Notes: generated by a model not told the origin, from the sequence alone. Positions 33,489-42,621 are shown, counted from the first letter of the stretch. The stretch: DNA of 64,000 nt from JBCCOW01 sp039025855 (GCA_039025855.1 JBCCNL010000005.1:1-64000); one strand, 5' to 3'. Made by a program: numbers and translations.

Positions 33489-34592
33489 TCACAAGCGGAT
33501 CACGGACGAGCGTTCGACGAGCTTCGGCTCGAGCACGGTCTGTTCGGATGGGGCGACGTCGTCGCGGATCCAACGTGCGATCAGTTCGCACGCTGCTTGG
33601 ATCTGCTGGTCAGCTCCGCCGTAGACCGTCGTTAAAGGCGGGGCGAGGTACTGGGCTTCGGTGATGTCGTCGTAGCCGATGAACGAGAGTTGTTCGGGCA
33701 GCGATACGCCGGCGTTGCGGAAGGCGTTCATCGCGGCGCTCGCGACGTAGTCGTTCATGCAGAGGCACACGGTCGGCCGATCGTCCGCGTCGCAGGCCAG
33801 CCAGCGTTCGACGAAGTCCTGGATCCGCCCGTGCATCAGTACGGCCGTGGAGAAGTCCACCGGGTGGAACATCACGCCGTCAAGCAGCCCGGCATCACGG
33901 AGGGTGTCGGCGATGCCGGCGGCCTTTTCGATCGTCCGCCCGACGGGGTTCGGTCCCAGGTAGGCCAAGCGGGTGTGGCCGGCGTCGAGGGCGTGCTGGG
34001 CCGCGATCTGCCCGCCGCGGTAGAGGTCGTTCGCGACCAGGTCGCTGCCGCTGTCGATGCGTCCACCGAAGAAGACGACCCGCTCGTTGATCTCGCGGAT
34101 GCGGTTGACCATCGCGAGGTCTTCGGGCGAGTAGATTGGGCCGATGAGCAGGCCTGCGGCGCCGTCGGCGAGCAATGCCCGGACGCTCTGATCGCCCGCT
34201 TCGTACCAGTCAGAGCGGAGCTCGAGCGTCGGGACGAGGCCCGCTGCGAGGACATGCTGCCGCAGCCGTTCGATCGTCTCGGCGAAGTACGGGTTCTGGA
34301 AGTCGCGCGTGAACAGCAGTCCGATCTCGTTGGACTGTCGCCGGGCCAGCATCTGGGCGCGGCGGTTGGAGACATACCCGCTCGAGCGGACCGCGGCGTG
34401 GACCCGCTCCTTGGCCTCGGGGCTGTACGACCGTCCGGCCCGTTGGTTGAGGATGTCTGAAACGCTCCCGATCGACATGCCCGCCTTCCGGGCGACATCC
34501 GCAAGAGTGGTTCGGCCGGGCTTCTGAGCCTGCCGAATGGATTCGGCGGGGTTCGCAGGGCTGGCGGCCGTAGACGAAACCGAGACACTCAT
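33489..34592 (-). CDS. LacI-family transcriptional regulator 1
   Basis: The 367-residue protein has an N-terminal LacI helix-turn-helix after a short unstructured arm (TTLADVARKAGMSIGSVSDILN), a hinge (SSGYVSNRRAQMLARR) and a periplasmic-binding-protein-like sensor domain (IGLLFTRDFQNPYFAETIERL, FIGYDDITEAQYLAPPLTTV). It is the first gene of the operon with the PEP-CTERM, prepilin-like, GH42-like and TIM-barrel genes, so it most likely controls them and itself. Two operator-like palindromes lie 16-50 bases upstream of its start. ATG at 34592 was preferred to a TTG six bases earlier. Confidence 0.92.
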   Translation of the reverse strand: MSVSVSSTAASPANPAESIRQAQKPGRTTLADVARKAGMSIGSVSDILNQRAGRSYSPEAKERVHAAVRSSGYVSNRRAQMLARRQSNEIGLLFTRDFQNPYFAETIERLRQHVLAAGLVPTLELRSDWYEAGDQSVRALLADGAAGLLIGPIYSPEDLAMVNRIREINERVVFFGGRIDSGSDLVANDLYRGGQIAAQHALDAGHTRLAYLGPNPVGRTIEKAAGIADTLRDAGLLDGVMFHPVDFSTAVLMHGRIQDFVERWLACDADDRPTVCLCMNDYVASAAMNAFRNAGVSLPEQLSFIGYDDITEAQYLAPPLTTVYGGADQQIQAACELIARWIRDDVAPSEQTVLEPKLVERSSVIRL

Positions 34593-34607
34593 GCCCAAAA
34601 AGTACTG

Positions 34608-34645
34608 TCGAATCGTTTCGATGTCAATACCCGAACGCTTCGATT
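34608..34645. promoter_or_regulatory. Two operator-like palindromes upstream of LacI gene 1
   Basis: TCGAATCGTTTCGAT (from 34608) and CCGAACGCTTCGATT (from 34631) share the form YCGAA-n-CGYTTCGAT, and each has CGAA/TTCG arms. Their starts are 23 bases apart, about two helical turns. Position and form fit binding of a LacI-type dimer and self-regulation of the operon. The rest of 34593-34892 shows no gene. Confidence 0.5.
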
Positions 34646-34892
34646 ATCCCTTCCGCGCGGACACCTGCTGGTTTATTCTCGTCCGTCGGCGGCCCAGAAA
34701 CCTTGGCGTGGAACGCTGTTACCGGCCTTTGATCGCCCCGCGATTCGGGCTGATCGCCGCTCTTTGCTCACGAGAGCGCGTGGCTGGGCACGACGCGGTT
34801 GACAGGTGGAACGGCGGTTCCGATCGGGCTGCACGTCCCGCATGTCCAACCGCCGGCGAGTGGGCCCGCCGCTACGCCGGGGCGGCCAACAA

Positions 34893-35900
34893 TCACTGGG
34901 CGTTGGGCGGTGCGGTGGACTCGAGCACCTCGAAGTTGGCCGGCAGCGTGACCCGCACCGGGCCTTGGCTAGGGTTGGCCAGCAGCCCCGCCAAAGCGTT
35001 GGCGGCCTGGCCGCCCAGCGACTCGGCGTCTTGTGATACCGCGGTGTAGGCCGGGATCGTTTCGAACCGCCAGTCGGCGTCGTCAAACCCGATGATGGAC
35101 AGGTCCTCAGGCACGCGGACCCCCAGGTCCACACACATCCGCAGCGCCCCGCGTGTTGCTCGGCCGCTGGCGAACACGATGGCTGTGGGCGGCTCGGGCA
35201 GCGTGAGAACCCGGCGGATCACGCTCGCTCCACCCCGTGGCTCCGACGGGACCCGGAACCGCAGCCCCGGCTCCGTACTTAATCCGAGCCTCGCGCAGCC
35301 GCGCTCGAACCCGGCGATCCGCTGCAGGTGGTCATGGTCGGGGATGTCCCGCTCGCACATCGCGATCCGGCGGTGCCCGAGGTGATAGAGGTGCTCGACC
35401 GCCTGCTCGTAGGCCGACGCCGAGTCCACGACCATCCAACTGGCCCGCGGGTGGTCGCTCTTCCCGGCCACCTGGATCATCGGGAAACCTTCTTCAGCGA
35501 TCGCATCGGAAACGTGCTGGTTGTTGGGCCGGACCTGGATGATCACGCCCTGCACGTCCTTGCGGAGGAAGAACTGGCTGTACGACTCGTCGGGCCGCTT
35601 GTCCCTATAGGGGTCGAGCAGGGCGAGGTCATACTGCTCCTGGCCCAGGGCCTGACCCATCCCGCCGAACAGGGCGGCGTGGTACTCGCCGATGTTCCCG
35701 AGGAACTGGCCCAGCGGGTGGATGAAGGCGATGTACCGGCTGGACTTGAGCCCGACGCTGCGGTCGATGCCGAGCTCGGCGGCCGCGTCGAGCACCCGCT
35801 TGCGTGTCGCCTGCGCGATCCCGGGCCGGCTGTTCAGCACCCGGGAAACCGTGGCGGAGGAGACCTGCAGGTGGTCGGCGATCTGTTTCACATTGGCCAT
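34893..35900 (-). CDS. LacI-family transcriptional regulator 2
   Basis: This 335-residue regulator starts directly with the helix-turn-helix MANVKQIADHLQVSSATVSRVLNSRPGIAQATRKRVLDAAAELG. The sensor half includes IAFIHPLGQFLGNIGEYHAALFGGM, ASWMVVDSASAYEQAVEHLYHLGHRRIAM and LSIIGFDDADWRFETIPAYTAV. The hinge region is unusual for LacI (DRSVGLKSSRYIAF lacks the usual N-A-R-A-L). It differs strongly from regulator 1 and lies 300 bp upstream of it on the same strand, so it probably answers to a different sugar and could control the agarase side of the locus. Confidence 0.92.
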   Translation of the reverse strand: MANVKQIADHLQVSSATVSRVLNSRPGIAQATRKRVLDAAAELGIDRSVGLKSSRYIAFIHPLGQFLGNIGEYHAALFGGMGQALGQEQYDLALLDPYRDKRPDESYSQFFLRKDVQGVIIQVRPNNQHVSDAIAEEGFPMIQVAGKSDHPRASWMVVDSASAYEQAVEHLYHLGHRRIAMCERDIPDHDHLQRIAGFERGCARLGLSTEPGLRFRVPSEPRGGASVIRRVLTLPEPPTAIVFASGRATRGALRMCVDLGVRVPEDLSIIGFDDADWRFETIPAYTAVSQDAESLGGQAANALAGLLANPSQGPVRVTLPANFEVLESTAPPNAQ

Positions 35901-35932
35901 AGCAGCAGTCTCGTCAGGTCAAGTGCCTCACC

Positions 35933-35942
35933 CCACCGGTGG
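35933..35942. promoter_or_regulatory. Perfect palindrome upstream of LacI gene 2
   Basis: CCACCGGTGG is a 10-bp perfect palindrome 33 bases before the ATG of regulator 2. It has the central CG of LacI-type operators but is short. It may be an autoregulatory site. Confidence 0.3.
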
Positions 35943-36018
35943 ACCATACCCGCCAGGCCGATCCACGTGTCCTGGCCTAGCGGCCGCCCTTGCATCCCAT
36001 CGGCGAGCGTCGGTTGTC

Positions 36019-36768
36019 TCAGCGGCGACGCAGGCCCAGGCAGGCGATGCCGCAGACCAGCAGGGCCATCGAGCCGGGCTCGGGCACCACCACGGTCAGT
36101 GACTGAAGCAGCACGCTGGATCGGCCCGTGCCATTGAATGCGTTGTCGCCGTCATCAACGACGAACAGGGTGAGCGTCTCGTTGGGCCCGAGCACGATCG
36201 GGGTGTCGAGGGTGATCACAGCGATCCCGTTATCGCCGGCGACGGTCTGGTTAGCGGTAACCTGGGCGTCGTTGCTGGCGACGGTGATCTGGGGCTGCCC
36301 GGCCGCGGCGATGGCGAACGTCTCGATCTTGGCTTGATCGTCGGAGTCGATCCCAAACCCGAAGAGGCCGATCTGCGTCACGGTCAGACCGGTGTCGAAG
36401 CTGAAGATGAAGCTCTCCTGGAGGGCGGTCGAAGGGGTTTCGTCGAGGGCGAATGTGGTGTCGGCGTTATTGGGCAGGCCCGAGTCGATCCCAATGCCTT
36501 CGTCGTTGATCCGGAGGTTGGGGCGGTTACTGGTGCCGGGTTCGCCCGCCACGACAAGGGTGACGGTGGCGGTCCCGCCGAGGCCGTCGTCGAAGGTGGC
36601 CGAGGTGATGTCGGTGGTGGTGTTGTTGTTGACGTTGAGGATTTCGCCGGTGGACGTGTTACCGGTGGCGTCGTCACGCGAGAGATCGAGGATGACAGCG
36701 GCGGGCGCCGGGGCGGTGGATACGAGGGCGGTGACGCTGACGACGGCCGAGAGTGCGAATCGGGGCAT
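36019..36768 (-). CDS. PEP-CTERM sorting-domain protein 2
   Basis: A 249-residue exported protein: signal peptide MPRFALSAVVSVTALVSTAPAPAAV, an Asn/Thr/Asp-rich beta-type body (ILNVNNNTTTDITSATFDDGLGG) and a C-terminal VPEPGSMALLVCGIACLGLRRR sorting signal. It is a surface protein of unknown role. It is transcribed divergently from the second prepilin-like gene, over an AT-rich promoter region with phased ATTGCA repeats, and lies 118 bp upstream of LacI gene 2. A good ribosome site AGGAGGAAT precedes the ATG at 36768. Confidence 0.85.
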   Translation of the reverse strand: MPRFALSAVVSVTALVSTAPAPAAVILDLSRDDATGNTSTGEILNVNNNTTTDITSATFDDGLGGTATVTLVVAGEPGTSNRPNLRINDEGIGIDSGLPNNADTTFALDETPSTALQESFIFSFDTGLTVTQIGLFGFGIDSDDQAKIETFAIAAAGQPQITVASNDAQVTANQTVAGDNGIAVITLDTPIVLGPNETLTLFVVDDGDNAFNGTGRSSVLLQSLTVVVPEPGSMALLVCGIACLGLRRR

Positions 36769-36845
36769 GACATTCCTCCTGGAGCGAGACGGGATATGGC
36801 GAGACCGAGACCGTGGGCGGTCTAATAGTAGTCGAAATGATATTG

Positions 36846-36873
36846 ATTGCAATACTATTGCACAATCATTGCA
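36846..36873. promoter_or_regulatory. Three helically phased ATTGCA repeats in a divergent promoter
   Basis: ATTGCA occurs at 36846-36851, 36857-36862 and 36868-36873, exactly 11 bp apart, in the only AT-rich stretch of the 199-bp gap between PEP-CTERM gene 2 and prepilin-like gene 2. The first copy also reads ATTGCAAT, a palindrome. This fits cooperative binding of a regulator along one face of the helix. Confidence 0.5.
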
Positions 36874-36967
36874 AAAAGCCTATGCTTCGGGACAGCCGGA
36901 CCCTGCCGGCGGACCGCCGGCCGTCATCACGCCTCTGTTTTCTGACGTATCTGCCTTGGAATCCGCC

Positions 36968-37765
36968 ATGCCACGCCATCAGAGCCCGCGGAAGCACGCC
37001 TTCACCCTGATCGAACTGCTGGTTGTGATCAGCATCATCGCCCTGCTGATCGCCATCCTGCTGCCCGTGCTCTCGTCTGCCCGCCAAGCCAGCCAGAGCG
37101 CCTCATGCCTCAGCAACCTCCGCCAGATGGGCGTGATGGTCGGGGTCTACACCTCTGATTACGAGGGCTGGCTGCCCCCGTCCGACCTCGCCAACGGCTA
37201 CGCCAGCAGCAACAATCTGACCGACGGCGCCTGGCCGCAGCGCCTCCAGGGCGTCATCGACGGCAGGCTTGTCACCCCCGCCACCGAACTGCAAGACATC
37301 TTCCGGTGCCCCTCGGCCAGCATCGACGACGGGGTCTGGCACTACTCCTCCCCACGACGTGTCTTCATGCGGATCAACCAGGATTCCGACCTGCCCCTGT
37401 ACTCCATCGAACGCGCCCTGCGGACCAGCGAGATCCTCTTCGCGGCCGACGGCGTGCAGAACATCACCGGCACCCCCGGCGCCACGACCTACGCCCGGGC
37501 CGGCGAGAACTTCAGCGACCCGGTCTCGCCCCGCAACATCGGAGCCCCCCGGCTGGCTCACTTCATCGCTGGTGACCCCGTCATGGATCAGCCGGTCTTC
37601 GGCAGCGACACGCCGAATGTCGAAGACACCGCCGGCACGACCAACGGCCTGATCCGCTGGCGTCACATCGGCGACACCAGTGCCAACGCCGGCTTCCTCG
37701 ACGGCCACGCCGAGAACCGGCCCATTGGCGGCTACCTCAACCGTAACGTCCGCCCCGACTTCTGA
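36968..37765 (+). CDS. Prepilin-like protein 2
   Basis: The 265-residue protein starts MPRHQSPRKHAFTLIELLVVI with the prepilin peptidase site and hydrophobic helix (ending ILLPVLSSARQASQSA). The C-terminal part contains RWRHIGDTSANAGFLDGHAENRPI, which fits H-x9-DG. Cysteines occur at two places only. It is the first gene of an operon with the GH50 agarase, 31 bp downstream. The start at 36968 excludes a long open upstream frame that is only the antisense of the PEP-CTERM gene. Confidence 0.85.
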   Translation: MPRHQSPRKHAFTLIELLVVISIIALLIAILLPVLSSARQASQSASCLSNLRQMGVMVGVYTSDYEGWLPPSDLANGYASSNNLTDGAWPQRLQGVIDGRLVTPATELQDIFRCPSASIDDGVWHYSSPRRVFMRINQDSDLPLYSIERALRTSEILFAADGVQNITGTPGATTYARAGENFSDPVSPRNIGAPRLAHFIAGDPVMDQPVFGSDTPNVEDTAGTTNGLIRWRHIGDTSANAGFLDGHAENRPIGGYLNRNVRPDF

Positions 37766-37796
37766 ATCCCTTCAATCTCCCCACCGGAGCCCCGAC

Positions 37797-39911
37797 ATGC
37801 CCCAGCGTTCATCGCTCTGCACGCTCGCCCTGACGCTGATCGCCACCGCCCTCTCGGCCCAGGCGTTTGCCGCCGACACGCTCGTCGCCGACTTCGAGGC
37901 CGGCCCGGACGACACGTCTCTCAAGTTCGAGACGCGTGACGCCACCGCCGAGATCGTCGCCGTTGACGACGGCCACGCCATGGTCGTCACGCTCGGCACC
38001 GAGTGGAAGTGGCCGAACGTCCGGTTCCGTGGTCGATGGGACCTCTCGGCCCACACGCACTTGCTTGCCGATGTGACCAATCTCTCGCCCGAGTCGATCA
38101 AGATCGCCGCCCGTGTCGACAGCCGGGGGGCGCACAAGGGCAAGGTCGGCCGGAGCTTCTCGCTCGATCCGAATGACACCGTGACGGTTCGGATCCCGCT
38201 GGGCCGACCCGCGCCCGAGGGCTACGAGTTCTTCAATGACTTAGAAGGCATGGATGTCAGCCCGCTGGGCAACCGCGGCGGGGACGCGATCGATCCGTCG
38301 CACATCTTCTCGATCCAGTTCTTCGGGCTTACCCCCGCGCGTCCGCAGACCTTCCGGGTGGACAACATCCGCGGGGCCGGCACGTTCACGCCCCCCGCCG
38401 ACCTGCCCGCACCCGACGACTTCTTTCCGATCCTCGACCCCTTTGGCCAGTACCGCCACGCTGACTGGCCCACCAAGGTGCACAGCGTGGAGGAGTTCGA
38501 TGCCGCGATCGAGGCCGAGCGGCAGGACCTGACCGAGCACCCGCCGCCCAGCGCGTGGGACGAGCTCGGCGGCTGGGCCGAGGGACCGACGCTTGAGGCC
38601 GATGGCACGTGGCGGACGACCAAGCACAACGGCCGGTGGTGGCTGGTCACGCCGCAGGGCAAGCTGTTCTGGTCGCTGGGCGTCGATGTCGTGCAGCCCG
38701 GCGGCTCCACCCGCATCGGGCCCGGCCGCGAGGGCTGGTTCGACCCCGAACCCCTCAACGACTCGCGGTTCGCCAGCCAACGCACCATCAGCAAGACGGT
38801 CCGTGGCAAGAATGCCGGCAAAGAGCAGGAGCTGTTCTTCTACTACAACGCCAACCTCATCCGGAAGTTCGGCGACAACTGGGAGCGGGCTTTCGCGGAG
38901 CTCGCGCACGAACGCCTTCCGAGCTGGGGCTTCAATACCATCGGCAACTGGGCCAAGGGCCCGGTCATCGACAACCCGCCGATGCCCTACACGCACTGGA
39001 TCTTCTACAAGTCGCCCCGCATCAAGGTCTGGGGACCGAACCTGCCCAAGTGGTTCCCGGATGTCTACCACGAGGACTTCACGACGAGCCTCGACAACTA
39101 CGCCACCCGCTTCCTCCGCGGTCATCGCGACGACCCGATGCTCATCGGCGTGTTCGTCGACAACGAGCTGCCTTGGGGTGGTGAGACCAAGATGGCCGAG
39201 CTCGCCATCCTCGCCCCCGCCGACACGCCGCACGCCCGGGCCTTTGTCGACTACCTCAAGAAGCAGCACGGCCCCGAAATCGCCGCCCTCAACGCCGCGT
39301 GGGGTACCGACTACGCCTCGTGGGAAGCCTTCGGCGAATCCAAAGACATCCCCGCCGGCGAAACCGTCAATCAAGACATGCTCGGGTTCAGCGAACAGAC
39401 CATGCGCATCTACTTCGCCGCCGCACGCGACGCGGTCCGCAAGCATGCGCCCGGCAAGCTCTACCTCGGCTGCCGCTTCCAAGAGGTGCAGGTCAACCCG
39501 CTGGTCACCCGCATCAGCGCTGAGTACAGCGACGTGGTGTCGTTCAACGTCTACCGCGAGGCGGTCGCCGAGTGGAAGCCCCCCGCTGCTATCGACAAGC
39601 CCGTGCTGATCGGCGAGTGGCACTTCGGCGCACCGGACCGCGGTATCTGGGGCAGCGGCCTGGTCGGTGTCGCGGATCAGGCGGAGCGTGCCGAGGCGGT
39701 GCGGCGTTACGTCGGCGGGGCGTTGACCAACCCGCTGCTCGTCGGTGCCCACTGGTTCCAGTACATCGACCAGCCCACGACCGGTCGGCCGCTCGATCAG
39801 GAGAACCACCAGATCGGGCTGGTCACCATCGCGGACGTCCCGCACTACGAGACCATCGAGGCCTTCCGTGAGATGGGCGCGTCGATGTACGAACGGCGCA
39901 GCCAGCCGTGA
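37797..39911 (+). CDS. Beta-agarase, GH50 family, secreted
   Basis: The 704-residue protein has a signal peptide (MPQRSSLCTLALTLIATALSAQAFA), an N-terminal carbohydrate-binding-like beta domain (residues 25-200) and a GH50-type barrel. GH50 landmarks are LVTPQGKLFWSLGVDVV, LPSWGFNTIGNWAKG, IGVFVDNELPWGGE with the acid/base glutamate and PVLIGEWHFGAPDRGIWGSGL with the nucleophile, then YQYIDQPTTGRPLDQENHQIGLV. Family members cut agarose to neoagarobiose or neoagarotetraose. It would act in the periplasm or outside. It is convergent with the GH105-BNR gene, 21 bp away. The agarase type was assigned from these motifs; close galactan specificity such as porphyran is not excluded. Confidence 0.88.
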   Translation: MPQRSSLCTLALTLIATALSAQAFAADTLVADFEAGPDDTSLKFETRDATAEIVAVDDGHAMVVTLGTEWKWPNVRFRGRWDLSAHTHLLADVTNLSPESIKIAARVDSRGAHKGKVGRSFSLDPNDTVTVRIPLGRPAPEGYEFFNDLEGMDVSPLGNRGGDAIDPSHIFSIQFFGLTPARPQTFRVDNIRGAGTFTPPADLPAPDDFFPILDPFGQYRHADWPTKVHSVEEFDAAIEAERQDLTEHPPPSAWDELGGWAEGPTLEADGTWRTTKHNGRWWLVTPQGKLFWSLGVDVVQPGGSTRIGPGREGWFDPEPLNDSRFASQRTISKTVRGKNAGKEQELFFYYNANLIRKFGDNWERAFAELAHERLPSWGFNTIGNWAKGPVIDNPPMPYTHWIFYKSPRIKVWGPNLPKWFPDVYHEDFTTSLDNYATRFLRGHRDDPMLIGVFVDNELPWGGETKMAELAILAPADTPHARAFVDYLKKQHGPEIAALNAAWGTDYASWEAFGESKDIPAGETVNQDMLGFSEQTMRIYFAAARDAVRKHAPGKLYLGCRFQEVQVNPLVTRISAEYSDVVSFNVYREAVAEWKPPAAIDKPVLIGEWHFGAPDRGIWGSGLVGVADQAERAEAVRRYVGGALTNPLLVGAHWFQYIDQPTTGRPLDQENHQIGLVTIADVPHYETIEAFREMGASMYERRSQP

Positions 39912-39932
39912 CGGCAGGGCTGGGGCACCCGG

Positions 39933-42377
39933 TCACAGCCCGAGGCTGACGAGGATCTTCGTTCGGTAGTTCGTATAGGTGTTGTATTCGCCGGCGAACC
40001 ACACGAGGGTGTCGCGGCGGTCGCGGAGCATGAACGGGCGGAGCTGGTCGTTGACCGGGTCAAAGGTGAGCTGTTTCCAGTCCCAGCCGCCGTCCGCGTT
40101 ACGCGTGCCCTTAAACAGCTGATAGACGCGCTGCGGCAGCGGCTCGCCGGTGCCCGGGTGGACATCGGCGGACACGATGATGCGGTCGGGGTTGAACGGG
40201 TCGAGCGCGATGCCACCGGCGTAGTGCTGTTCTTTCGGATAGAGGTTGCTGCCGGCAAAGCCGACCTCTTCGACAGCCCACGTGCCGCCCTTCCAGGTCG
40301 CGACCCAGTACCGCATGTCGGTGCCGATGTCGCCGCTGGGCGACGAGATGAACGCGCCCCGCGGGTTGCCTTCCGGGCTCAGCTCCAGGTCCCAGACCCA
40401 GCCGCGGCCTGCTTCCGTCCCGCCGTCGAAGATGCGGGTGCCGTCTTCGGGGACCAGCGGCTCTTTACGGAGCTGCTCCATCGTTTTGATGGGCGTGCCG
40501 TCGGTTTGATAGAAGACGCCGGACTTGTAGTAGAAGTGATAGACGTTGTTGTTTTTGATGTCGCGGGGGTGGCCGTCGGTGTAGAAGAAGTCGATCCGGT
40601 CCCGGCCGTTGCCGGCGTACTTCACGTAGGGCCGGCGGTTGCTGTTTTTCCCCGCCAGCAGCAGCTGTACGGGCTCGCTCCACGTCTGCGCTTCGTCGTC
40701 GCTGTAGACGAAAGCCGGGTTGAAGTTATCGCCGCGGAAGAAGTTGTAGATGCGGCCGCCATGCGCCGGGTCGCCCTCGGCGGAGACGCGGACGAGGTTC
40801 TGGTAGGACAGGCCTTTGCGGGTCGAGACGACGTTGATGCGGCGTTCTTCGGTGGGCTGCGGCAGTCGGCTCTGCCGGGAGAAATCGAGGAACCGCTGGC
40901 AGAAGTAGGGCCGGCCGTTGTGTCGGCCGTAGGTCGCGAGCACTCGGCCGTTGTTGAGCCGGAGCAGCGCGCCGTTGTTGTGGTCGTCGGTCTGCCGCTC
41001 GGTGCTGAGGACGATCTCGTGGCGGATGAGGCGGGCGAAGGTGCGCTTGGGGTCACCGAAGGTGCTCAGGGCGGTGTGGCCGTCGCGTTTGACGTAGTTC
41101 ACGAGCAGGACGTGGCCGGCCATGATCGCGCGTTCGTCGTTGTACCAGGTGTAGACGCCGTCGTCGGTGACCAGGCGGGGCAGGAAGCCGTTGAGGTCGG
41201 GGTTGGTCGGGACGAAGCCGGACTTGGCCAGTAGATAGACCTCGGCCCCGGCGAGGAGGGTGCCGCCGACGGCGTAGTCGGCGGTGTCCCAGGGCCGGGC
41301 GGGTTGCGGTGCCGCACCGACGCGCTGGGCGTAGGTGAGCCGGCCCTCGGGGGTGATGCTGCCGTAGAGCCCGGTCCAGCCGCGCACGATCGCGGGCAGG
41401 AAGTACTCGCGCGGGAGCCAGCCCTCGTTGACGCCCTTGGCCATCGCGTAGACGAAGAACGCGGTCGCCGAGGTCTCCTTCATGGCCATGTCGGGGTGGT
41501 CCGGATGGTTCAGCCAGGGCCGCCACATCCCGTCGGGCTGTTGGAACGCGGCAACGCGGTAGGCCATGTCTTCGAACAGCTTCAGGTAGTCCGCTCGCTT
41601 GGGATCGTCTTCGGGGATAAACGGGATCGTGCGGGCGAGCCCCGCGAGGACCCAGCTGTTGCCGCGGGCCCAAAACGCCTTGGGCCCCTGATGCCCGTCC
41701 TTGGGGAAGCGGTATTTGTCGCGGTAGAACAGCCGTTCGTCGGAGTCGTAGAGGAAGTCAACCGAGTCCCAGAACAACTCGTGCATCTGGTTGAGGAAGC
41801 GTTTGTCGCCCGTCGCTTTGGCGAGGCGGGCGTAGACCGGCGGAGCCATGTACAAGGCGTCGCACCACCACCAGACATGCCGACCGTCGAAGGGCCGTTC
41901 GCCCTTCTGATAGTGCTGCGGTTCGCCGGGGTGCAGCACTTTGCGGTTGAGCAGCGGTGTGAGCTTCTCGACGAGCCTGGCGATCTTGTGGTCTTGTGGA
42001 TCAAGGAAGTAGAGGTCGAGATAGGTCTGGCCCGGGCAGACGTCGTCGGCATCGGTCGGTTCGTTGATGTCCCATTTGCTCTGCTGGCCCCACTGCTTGG
42101 CGCGTTCCAAGAACCAGGGGTCGCCGGTCGCGGCGTGCGTCGCGATCATGCCGGAGAAGAAGGTGCCGACCAGCCAGTCTTTGGTGGGCGGGTTCGGGCC
42201 GTAGGCCGCGAGCTGGTATTCGCCGACACTCCGCAGGACGTCGCGGATGGCCTCGGGCTTGAAGGCGTGGCGTTCGAGGTTGGAGTAAGGCATCGGCTGG
42301 GCCGAGGTGGCGTGGGGTGTGGTGGTGAAGATGAGCGTCGCGAGGACACAGGCGGCGATGAGCGGGCGGCATAGCAT
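39933..42377 (-). CDS. GH105 unsaturated uronyl hydrolase fused to a BNR_4 beta-propeller
   Basis: An 814-residue exported protein (signal MLCRPLIAACVLATLIFTTTPHATSA). Residues about 30-400 are GH105: VWWWCDALYMAPPVYARLAKATGD with the catalytic aspartate and AFWARGNSWVLAGLARTIPFI, ETSATAFFVYAMAKGVNEGWL. Residues about 410-814 are a BNR_4-type propeller (AFVYSDDEAQTWSEPVQLL, GRDRIDFFYTDGHPRDIKNNNVYHFYY, HYAGGIALDPFNPDRI). BNR_4-like propellers include PL24/PL25 ulvan lyases, so a single protein might both cut a uronic-acid polymer and remove the unsaturated end sugar; this is inference. The frame is open upstream, but the signal peptide fixes the start at 42377. Confidence 0.8.
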   Translation of the reverse strand: MLCRPLIAACVLATLIFTTTPHATSAQPMPYSNLERHAFKPEAIRDVLRSVGEYQLAAYGPNPPTKDWLVGTFFSGMIATHAATGDPWFLERAKQWGQQSKWDINEPTDADDVCPGQTYLDLYFLDPQDHKIARLVEKLTPLLNRKVLHPGEPQHYQKGERPFDGRHVWWWCDALYMAPPVYARLAKATGDKRFLNQMHELFWDSVDFLYDSDERLFYRDKYRFPKDGHQGPKAFWARGNSWVLAGLARTIPFIPEDDPKRADYLKLFEDMAYRVAAFQQPDGMWRPWLNHPDHPDMAMKETSATAFFVYAMAKGVNEGWLPREYFLPAIVRGWTGLYGSITPEGRLTYAQRVGAAPQPARPWDTADYAVGGTLLAGAEVYLLAKSGFVPTNPDLNGFLPRLVTDDGVYTWYNDERAIMAGHVLLVNYVKRDGHTALSTFGDPKRTFARLIRHEIVLSTERQTDDHNNGALLRLNNGRVLATYGRHNGRPYFCQRFLDFSRQSRLPQPTEERRINVVSTRKGLSYQNLVRVSAEGDPAHGGRIYNFFRGDNFNPAFVYSDDEAQTWSEPVQLLLAGKNSNRRPYVKYAGNGRDRIDFFYTDGHPRDIKNNNVYHFYYKSGVFYQTDGTPIKTMEQLRKEPLVPEDGTRIFDGGTEAGRGWVWDLELSPEGNPRGAFISSPSGDIGTDMRYWVATWKGGTWAVEEVGFAGSNLYPKEQHYAGGIALDPFNPDRIIVSADVHPGTGEPLPQRVYQLFKGTRNADGGWDWKQLTFDPVNDQLRPFMLRDRRDTLVWFAGEYNTYTNYRTKILVSLGL

Positions 42378-42621
42378 GGCGGGAGCCTCGGTGGATGGGG
42401 TAGTGATGGGCGTGGCCGCGTCGTGAGATTCGGGGGTGGAGTGTTGAGCCGCGATTGAGCCGGGGGGTGTGTTTACTTGGACACGCCGCCGAGAGTTTAC
42501 CGGCTGGCTACTCGTGCCCGACACGAATCGCGGCGACAGCCCCACGGGTTGTTGGCCGCTGCGGAACGTGCGGTGGGTTTTGGGGGTGCTTCGGAGGGCT
42601 GGTGGGTGGTAAACTCGGGAC

